Source: Blautia sp.
Lineage (GTDB): Bacteria > Bacillota > Clostridia > Lachnospirales > Lachnospiraceae
Assembly: GCA_022770365.1 (NCBI GenBank)
Contig: JALEHU010000006.1
Coordinates: forward strand, 36,846-100,845
Length of the DNA stretch: 64,000 nucleotides
Direction of reading: 5' to 3'
The notes under the pieces are model-generated. The model made no database searches and was not told the origin of the DNA. It saw only the letters and a list, made by a program, of their open reading frames with translations. Below are positions 57,431 through 64,000 of the stretch, piece after piece; position 1 is the first letter of the stretch, and every line of letters starts with the position of its first letter. A program made the translations under genes and the position numbers.

Positions 57431-58669
57431 ATGAAATTCAAAAAAGTAATGGCGGCAGCTCTTGCAGGAACAATGGTAGTTGGAGCAGCAACATCTGTAA
57501 GTGCAGCAACAGAACTCACTTTCTGGACACTGAGCACCAGACAGGAAGCAGTTGACCCAATCGTTGAAGCATTTAATGCTGAGAACGAGGACATCAATGT
57601 TACGGTATCTTATTATGATACAGATGGAATCAAAGATGCATGTAAAGTGTCTGCTTCCTCTGACAGCCTTCCGAGCATGTGGTTCAACTGGGGCGGAAGT
57701 CTTGGACAGTTCTATGTTGACAACGGCAAAACCTACGATCTTACAGAGTATGCAGAAGCAAACGGCTGGAATGACACTTACAGTGCAGGTGCTCTGAATC
57801 TTTGTACTCTTGGCGGACAGCTTTGCGGATATCCGACCAGCTATAATGTACTTGGCGTTTATTACAACAAATCTATTTTTGTAGAGTGCGGAATTGAAGT
57901 TCCTACTACATTTGAAGAATTCGAAGCTGCATGCGCAACTTTAAAAGAGAATGGATATGTTCCTATGGCAGCTGCAGGTCTGAACGGATGGCATGTCATG
58001 AGATGGGTAGAGCTTCTGGTTGAGCATTATGCTGGTGCAGAACTCCATGATAAAATGAACAGCTTCGAAGAAAGCTGGGACAATGAAGCAGTTGTACAGG
58101 CTCTTACCAAATATAAAGAATGGGTAGATGCAGGATACTTCCCGGATGGTTTCATAACCGCAGATCCTAACGATACTCTGATGTCCTTCGGTTCCGGCGA
58201 ATGTGCAATGGATCTTCAGGGACAGTGGTATGACGGACAGATTCTTCAGAATGAGCTTGATATTACGACTTATGGCGCATTTGCATTCCCGTCAGGAGAG
58301 ACCAACAGAATGTCTGCTTTTGCAGAGATGACTCAGTTCAATGCAAATCTGTCTGAAGAAGAACTTGCTGCAGGCGTGAAATTCATGGAATACTACTACA
58401 ATGATGAAAATGTAGCAGAATACGGTCAGTACTACAATCTTCCGCTTCCGAAAGATGGCGAAAAAGCTCCGGAAGACCAGATTAATGTAGATGGTATGAT
58501 TGAAACTTCCAACACCAATGGTACATTTACTATTACAGACCAGGCATTCCCGACAGAAGTAGCAGACGTTCTGTTCAATGCTCAGGATGCAATTGCAAAC
58601 GGTGAAATGACACCGGAAGAAGGCGCAGCAAATATCCAGGCTGCAATTGAAGCTTATCAGGCTAAATAA
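57431..58669 (+). CDS. Extracellular carbohydrate ABC solute-binding protein (family 1)
   Basis: TELTFWTLSTRQEAVDPIVEAFNAENEDINVTVSYYDTDGIKDACKVSASSDSLPSMWFNWGG. Confidence 0.92.
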   Translation: MKFKKVMAAALAGTMVVGAATSVSAATELTFWTLSTRQEAVDPIVEAFNAENEDINVTVSYYDTDGIKDACKVSASSDSLPSMWFNWGGSLGQFYVDNGKTYDLTEYAEANGWNDTYSAGALNLCTLGGQLCGYPTSYNVLGVYYNKSIFVECGIEVPTTFEEFEAACATLKENGYVPMAAAGLNGWHVMRWVELLVEHYAGAELHDKMNSFEESWDNEAVVQALTKYKEWVDAGYFPDGFITADPNDTLMSFGSGECAMDLQGQWYDGQILQNELDITTYGAFAFPSGETNRMSAFAEMTQFNANLSEEELAAGVKFMEYYYNDENVAEYGQYYNLPLPKDGEKAPEDQINVDGMIETSNTNGTFTITDQAFPTEVADVLFNAQDAIANGEMTPEEGAANIQAAIEAYQAK

Positions 58670-58698
58670 TCATCTAGCGAAAGCATTTACGGATACTG

Positions 58699-58729
58699 GA
58701 CAGGCCGGCGGATGCCGGTCTGTCTTTTT
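58699..58729 (+). terminator. Terminator-like hairpin between SBP and permease genes
   Basis: GACAGGCCGGC GGAT GCCGGTCTGTC TTTTTA. Confidence 0.8.
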
Positions 58730-58774
58730 ACATAAAAATAGGTGAATTTTCAGAAAAAGGAGGGACATAACAGG

Positions 58775-59647
58775 ATGAAAAAAGGAAAGAGTTCGAATTT
58801 TAGCGCATATGCATTTTTAATTCCGGCAGCGGTTATTTATCTTTCTGTCATTGTTATTCCGGTTTTTTATTCTCTGTTTATCAGCTTATTTAAATGGAAT
58901 GGTGTAGCAGAGAAAGAGTTTGTTGGATTTGGTAATTATGTCAATCTTTTTACCAACGACCCGACGTTTGCAATTGCACTGAAAAACAACCTGATCTGGA
59001 TAGTCCTGACAATCTGTGTGACCATGACAGTGTCTCTTGGATTTGCAGTCATTTTGAACAAACAGTTCCGGGGACGTACTGTTTTCCGTGCATTCTTCTA
59101 TTTCCCATGTGTTATTGCTCCTATCGCAGTGGCAATTATCTGGAGATGGATTTACAATCCGAATATTGGCTTCATTAATCAGTTCTTTAAAGCTTTTGGC
59201 ATTAATTTTAAACAGACCTGGATCTCCGATCCGAAAGTCAGCCTTTATGCAGTATTCTTTGCAGCTCTGTGGCAGGGAATCGGTCAGCCGATGATTTTGT
59301 TCCTGGCAGGTCTGCAGTCTGTTTCTCCTGACGTTCTGGAGGCAGCCACTATAGATGGAGCAGGTCCGATAAGAAAGTTTTTCAGCGTTACCTGTCCATT
59401 GATGAAAGAAACCTTTGTTATGGTAATTGCAACATTGATCGTAGCGGCTATGAAAGTTTTCGACGTAGTACAGGGTCTTACCGGCGGCGGTCCCAACAAT
59501 GCTACCCAGATGCTTGCCACCTATATGTATTCACAGACTTTCCAGTATAATAACGTGGGTATGGGAACTGCGGTTGCCTGTGTCATGGTAATAATGATGA
59601 TGGTGGTTATTGTACCGTATGTATCCTTTACAGCAAAAGAAAAGTAG
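58775..59647 (+). CDS. Sugar ABC permease (MalF/UgpA-like)
   Basis: ATG 58775 after GGAGGG; EAATIDGAGPIRKFFSVTCPLMKETF EAA loop. Confidence 0.93.
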   Translation: MKKGKSSNFSAYAFLIPAAVIYLSVIVIPVFYSLFISLFKWNGVAEKEFVGFGNYVNLFTNDPTFAIALKNNLIWIVLTICVTMTVSLGFAVILNKQFRGRTVFRAFFYFPCVIAPIAVAIIWRWIYNPNIGFINQFFKAFGINFKQTWISDPKVSLYAVFFAALWQGIGQPMILFLAGLQSVSPDVLEAATIDGAGPIRKFFSVTCPLMKETFVMVIATLIVAAMKVFDVVQGLTGGGPNNATQMLATYMYSQTFQYNNVGMGTAVACVMVIMMMVVIVPYVSFTAKEK

Positions 59648-59659
59648 GAGGTGCGAGGC

Positions 59660-60499
59660 ATGAATGGAAAGAGCAAAAAAATAACTAAAAAGGTTTTACT
59701 GTATGTACTTCTGATTGCCCTTGCTCTGATTTGGATCGTTCCGATCTTTACTCTGGTGGCTACCTCTCTGAAGCATAAAAAAGATTTCATGAGCGGCATG
59801 AGTCTGTTTCAGATCCCGGCAGAAATTGCATGGGATAACTTCTCAAATGCAATCATGAAAGGACGTCTGATTACTTACATGAAAAACGACTTGATCGTAT
59901 CCTTCCTGAAAGTTCCTCTCGGAATTTTTGTGGGATCCCTGGCTGCGTTTTCCATGACCAGACTGAAAATTAAACACAGCACAGGAATTTTTGTATTCTT
60001 CCTGATCGGTATGATGCTTCCGATGCAGACAGCACTGGTTCCGATCAATATGATATACAGCAAGCTTGGTCTTTTGAATACATATTTTGGACTGTTTTAT
60101 GTATATATCGGTTTTGGATTGTCCTACTGTATCCTTGTTATGAGAGGCTTTATGAAGGGAATTCCATACGATATAGACGAAGCGGCGTATATTGACGGAT
60201 GTAATAAATGGCAGCTGTTTTACCGGATTATCCTTCCTGTATCCAAACCTGCAATTGCAACCCTGTTTATTACAGACTTCCTTTCTACATGGAATGAATA
60301 TCTTCTTGCCAGTGTTATTATCAATGATAATGCAAAAAAGACAGTTCCTGTAGGACTTATGACATTCGTAGGTGAGCATGGTACCGATTACGGATATCTT
60401 TGTGCAGGTGTGCTGGTATCGGTTATCCCGGTTATGGTTGTATATCTGATGTTCCAGAGATACTTCGTAGAAGGTATGGCTGGTGCGGTTAAATCATGA
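59660..60499 (+). CDS. Sugar ABC permease (MalG/UgpE-like)
   Basis: ATG 59660 after AGGAGG; DEAAYIDGCNKWQLFYRIILPVSKPAIATLFI EAA loop. Confidence 0.93.
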   Translation: MNGKSKKITKKVLLYVLLIALALIWIVPIFTLVATSLKHKKDFMSGMSLFQIPAEIAWDNFSNAIMKGRLITYMKNDLIVSFLKVPLGIFVGSLAAFSMTRLKIKHSTGIFVFFLIGMMLPMQTALVPINMIYSKLGLLNTYFGLFYVYIGFGLSYCILVMRGFMKGIPYDIDEAAYIDGCNKWQLFYRIILPVSKPAIATLFITDFLSTWNEYLLASVIINDNAKKTVPVGLMTFVGEHGTDYGYLCAGVLVSVIPVMVVYLMFQRYFVEGMAGAVKS

Positions 60500-60600
60500 G
60501 GTTTGATCCTGATGCGGACTGTGCAGCACGCTGTCCGGCAGGAAGATGAAATAATACTTTGTGCAAATATTGACAAATTCTGAAAGACGAGGGACTTGCT

Positions 60601-62127
60601 ATGAGTACATGCAAATACAATGATAAAGTTGAAAAATGGGGCGTATTTGAAGTGGAGATGCCCGGAAAATCCGACGGAAATCCATTCACAGATTACACGA
60701 TCTCCGGAACTTTCTGCGGAAAAGAAGAGACGAAAACCGTTGACGGATTTTATGACGGAGACGGAATCTACAAGGTTCGTTTTATGCCGTCTTTCGAGGG
60801 AACATACATGTTTTCTGTAAAAGGAAGCTTTTCTGATGAGGTATTTGAGGGAAGCTTTACAGCAGGGAAACCATCCGAAAAAAATCATGGACCTGTCAGA
60901 GTTTCTCATACCTATCATATGTCATACGAAGACGGCAAACCATATTATTCCATTGGAACCACCTGTTATGTATGGGAGCTTCAGTCAGAAGAGCTGCAGA
61001 AAAAGACGCTGGAAACACTGGCAGACAGTGCGTTCAACAAAATCCGCTTCTGTATTTTCCCGAAACATTATGACTACAACCTTGGAGAACCGATCAGCTA
61101 TCCGTATGAAGGAACCCCTATGGACAGCTCTGTTCTGACCAAGGAAAACTTCCAGGAATATGTGGGATGCCCGGAAGGCAACAATTTTGATTACAAACGT
61201 TTTAATGTAAAACATTTCCAGCATATTGATGAATGTATTCAGAAACTGATGGATCTGGAAATCCAGGCTGACCTTATCGTCATGCATCCGTACGATCGCT
61301 GGGGATTCAGCCAGATGAGCGCAGAGTGCGATGATCTGTACTGGAAATATCTGATCGCCAGAGTCAGTGCATACCGGAATGTATGGTGGGCATTTGCCAA
61401 TGAATATGATCTGTTCCCGAAGAAGACCACAGAGGACTGGGAACGTTACGCACGGATCGTCTGTGAAAAGGATGTTTACAACCATCTTCGTTCTATCCAT
61501 AACTGCAGACCGTTCTATGATCACACAAGACCATGGATCACACACTGCAGTATCCAGAGGCAGGATCTTTACAAATCAGCGGAGCTGGTAAATGAATGGA
61601 GAGAGCGTTATAAAAAACCGGTTGTTCTGGATGAAATCGCATACGAAGGAAATATCCAGCATGGCTGGGGCAATATCAGCGGACAGGAGATGACCAGAAG
61701 ATTCTGGGAAGCATTCTGCCGCGGCGGATATCCGGGACATGGAGAAACCTATATGAACGAGAATGATATTCTCTGGTGGTCTCATGGCGGAGAACTTCAC
61801 GGGGAAAGCCCGGCACGCATCAAATTCCTGAAAAAATTCATGGATGAAACTCCTGCACCGGGACTTCGTCCGATGCAGAGGCAGTGGGATGAAGTGGCAG
61901 CCAACGTAGACGACAGCCTTGGAGCGCATAAATATTACATGTTCTATTACAGCTTTATGCGTCCGTCTTTCCGTGAATATTACTTTGACGATACTACAGA
62001 ATATGAAGTAGAAGTCATTGATACCTGGAATATGACTGTAGAGAATAAAGGAACATTCAAAGGAAAATTCAAAGTTGAATTGCCTGGAAGAGAATATATG
62101 GCAGTAAGAATTCGTGGAGTAGAGTAA
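60601..62127 (+). CDS. Cytoplasmic glycoside hydrolase-like protein with DUF5060-type N-terminal domain
   Basis: VEKWGVFEVEMPGKSDGNPFTDYTISGTF N-terminal domain; TIM-barrel-like core with WWAFANEYDLFPKK and VLDEIAYEGN (candidate acid/base and nucleophile Glu); no signal peptide. Confidence 0.82.
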   Translation: MSTCKYNDKVEKWGVFEVEMPGKSDGNPFTDYTISGTFCGKEETKTVDGFYDGDGIYKVRFMPSFEGTYMFSVKGSFSDEVFEGSFTAGKPSEKNHGPVRVSHTYHMSYEDGKPYYSIGTTCYVWELQSEELQKKTLETLADSAFNKIRFCIFPKHYDYNLGEPISYPYEGTPMDSSVLTKENFQEYVGCPEGNNFDYKRFNVKHFQHIDECIQKLMDLEIQADLIVMHPYDRWGFSQMSAECDDLYWKYLIARVSAYRNVWWAFANEYDLFPKKTTEDWERYARIVCEKDVYNHLRSIHNCRPFYDHTRPWITHCSIQRQDLYKSAELVNEWRERYKKPVVLDEIAYEGNIQHGWGNISGQEMTRRFWEAFCRGGYPGHGETYMNENDILWWSHGGELHGESPARIKFLKKFMDETPAPGLRPMQRQWDEVAANVDDSLGAHKYYMFYYSFMRPSFREYYFDDTTEYEVEVIDTWNMTVENKGTFKGKFKVELPGREYMAVRIRGVE

Positions 62128-62132
62128 AACTA

Positions 62133-62177
62133 AAATAAACTGCTGCGCTGTGACTGGTGCAGCAGTTTATTTTTTTG
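62133..62177 (+). terminator. Rho-independent terminator
   Basis: AAATAAACTGCTGC...GCAGCAGTTTATTTTTTT. Confidence 0.85.
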
Positions 62178-62373
62178 AAAGAATTATCAGAAAATTTAAA
62201 GATTTTAGAGATAAGATAAAATTAAATTCGGAAATGAATGAATAAATAAAATTTCAGGGGGTGTTCGTTGACATTGTTTAAAAATAAGTTTAAAATATTT
62301 ATATGAATTATTAAACACTTCATGCCATGTGAAAGAATGTGTGTGAGAAAAAGAAACGGAGGAAACAAAGAAA

Positions 62374-63438
62374 GTGAAAGTAAAGTCAGTGGATATTGCA
62401 AAGAAGTTAAATATATCAAAAGCAACCGTGTCTCTGGCTTTGAACAATAAGCCCGGAGTCAGCGAAAAGACGAGGGAAAAAGTGCTGCTTTGTGCGGAAG
62501 AACTGAACGGAGAAAAACAGGAACAGCTAAAGCAGCTGGAAACACCCAAACTGATCAAGATTATTTTTATAAATAATAAATTGAACATTATCATAAATTC
62601 AGAAATGGATCTCTGGACACCGGCTTTTAATATTTATGACAGTGAGAGCAGGAAGATCGGATGTACATTAAGCATCACGTATGTGGAGGAGAATTCGGCG
62701 GATATCGAGAGGGCAATAGAAGAGGCGAACGGTGCAGATGTGGCAGGAGTCGTACTGTATGCAACAGAAATGAAGCCGGAACAGTACGAACCTTTCAGGA
62801 GAATCAGAAAGCCGATGATTGTTTATGACAATGATCTGACCAAGGAATGTCATTGTGTCGCCATCGACAATGTGTCAGCGGTGAGAGACGCGGTGGATTA
62901 TCTGACCGGAAGGGGCTGTGCAGATATAAAATATCTGGCAAATAAAATTGATATTTATAATTTTCTGCAGCGCCGTGCAGGTTTCCGCGCGGGTCTGCGT
63001 AAGAACAGGCTGGAACTGCATTCAGACTCCATTATCAAGATTGGGGATACCATGGATCATGTTCAGGAAAATATGAACCGTTATCTGGACAGTATCCGTC
63101 AATGGGATGGCAGTTATAAGCTGCCCGATGCATTTATAATGGAGAATTATCAGGTTTCTTTAGGAGTCATACGTGCTTTGGAAGACAAGGGTATTTCCAT
63201 TCCGGGAGATGTTTCTCTTATTGGAGTGGATGAACTTCCGCCGCTGACCCGTTTTAAAAATAACGTCCGGCTGACAACTGTAAGAATTGAGCATGCAGAG
63301 AGAGCAAGAATCGCCATGATGTTTCTCGTCTATGAGATGACCAGAGCGTCTGAGGGGAAAACGGAGTCAGGACTTAGAAACGGAAAGTTCAAATCCTATT
63401 GCAGCTGTGATCTATTGCCCGGAAACAGTGTAAAATAG
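62374..63438 (+). CDS. LacI family transcriptional regulator
   Basis: N-terminal HTH VKSVDIAKKLNISKATVSLALNNKPGVSEKTREKV; periplasmic-binding-like core DVSLIGVDELPPLTRF. GTG start. Confidence 0.95.
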   Translation: MKVKSVDIAKKLNISKATVSLALNNKPGVSEKTREKVLLCAEELNGEKQEQLKQLETPKLIKIIFINNKLNIIINSEMDLWTPAFNIYDSESRKIGCTLSITYVEENSADIERAIEEANGADVAGVVLYATEMKPEQYEPFRRIRKPMIVYDNDLTKECHCVAIDNVSAVRDAVDYLTGRGCADIKYLANKIDIYNFLQRRAGFRAGLRKNRLELHSDSIIKIGDTMDHVQENMNRYLDSIRQWDGSYKLPDAFIMENYQVSLGVIRALEDKGISIPGDVSLIGVDELPPLTRFKNNVRLTTVRIEHAERARIAMMFLVYEMTRASEGKTESGLRNGKFKSYCSCDLLPGNSVK

Positions 63439-63462
63439 TCGTATAACATGCAATACTAATGC

Positions 63463-63504
63463 AAAGAGATGTATGTGGCGTTAAAGCAGATACATCTCTT
63501 TTTT
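63463..63504 (+). terminator. Rho-independent terminator
   Basis: AAAGAGATGTAT / ATACATCTCTTT perfect 12-bp stem then TTT. Confidence 0.85.
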
Positions 63505-63742
63505 GACGGAGAAAATGCTGCTGACGCAGATAAAAACAACAGATGGTGTGGGTTTGAAATTTTTGCAAAAAATATAGACTTTCTGTCGCAAAAATTATAT
63601 ACTATGATTCATAGCACTTTTTTGAGGACCAAAGAAAAACAACAGTTTCCGCTTTTATTAAGCAGCAGTAAACCAAGGGTCTATCATGCGGTCTGAGATT
63701 GGCTATTTCTGAAAAAATTAAATACGACTGGAGGAATGAACG

Positions 63743-64000
63743 ATGAGTAATAAGTTGATTGATTTTGTCAACATTACCAAGTCCTACGGAACACAGACCG
63801 TTCTCGACGACCTGAATCTGTATATTCGTGAGAATGAGTTCCTGACTTTGCTGGGCCCGAGCGGCTGCGGCAAAACCACTACACTGCGCATCCTGGGAGG
63901 TTTTGAGAATCCGGATTCCGGACACGTGATCTTTGAAGGGAAAGATATCACCAATCTTCCGCCTAATAAGCGCCAGTTGAACACTGTTTTTCAGAAATAT
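63743..64000 (+). CDS. potA: ABC transporter ATP-binding protein (PotA-like), 3' truncated by window edge
   Basis: [86 protein letters not shown], open to window end. Confidence 0.85.
   Translation, partial: MSNKLIDFVNITKSYGTQTVLDDLNLYIRENEFLTLLGPSGCGKTTTLRILGGFENPDSGHVIFEGKDITNLPPNKRQLNTVFQKY

Noticed and set aside
63557-63615. AT-rich palindromic patch (AATTTTTGCAAAAAAT) upstream of the PotA-like gene
   Set aside because: Could be an operator or promoter, but AT-richness makes chance palindromes likely and no second copy was found to support it.

Overview
The 64 kb window looks like a chromosomal segment of a Lachnospiraceae-like Firmicute (inferred from codon usage, GGAGG-type RBSs and gene families). 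All well-supported genes are on the + strand except one D,D-carboxypeptidase at 29547-30812. Main blocks: (1) the 3' end of a CdaR/YbbR protein, an HPr protein, then three wall-active enzymes carrying cell-wall-binding repeats (L,D-transpeptidase, GH25 lysozyme, amidase_3). (2) A ~31 kb cell-surface polysaccharide locus (7339-38250). It has dispersed rmlA/B/C/D, a WecE-like Fuc4N transaminase with ATP-grasp/PLP enzymes, an ArnC-like GT2 and two half-size EamA-like transporters. It also has an ABC exporter with a Wzt-type C-terminal domain, a methyltransferase plus kinase-like/coiled-coil pair, several tandem-domain GT2s, a GT-C-like membrane protein, a polyprenyl glycosylphosphotransferase and an LCP ligase. 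(3) HtrA, a divergent ClpX, a zinc-ribbon protein and a BspA-like LRR/FN3 protein. (4) tRNA-Leu(CAG), carAB, uppP and glpK. (5) Two orphan substrate-binding proteins, GNAT, Nudix and malQ. (6) A CUT1 sugar ABC operon with a DUF5060-type glycosidase and a LacI regulator. (7) The start of a potA-like gene. The most interesting candidates are a possible Arn-like system for aminoacylated Fuc4N built around an ATP-grasp-PLP fusion, a split WbdD-like chain-termination module in a Gram-positive-type locus, a ClpX paralog lacking the RKH loop, and a ~171 bp terminal-inverted-repeat structured element. All functional calls come from reading the sequence; no database searches were run.
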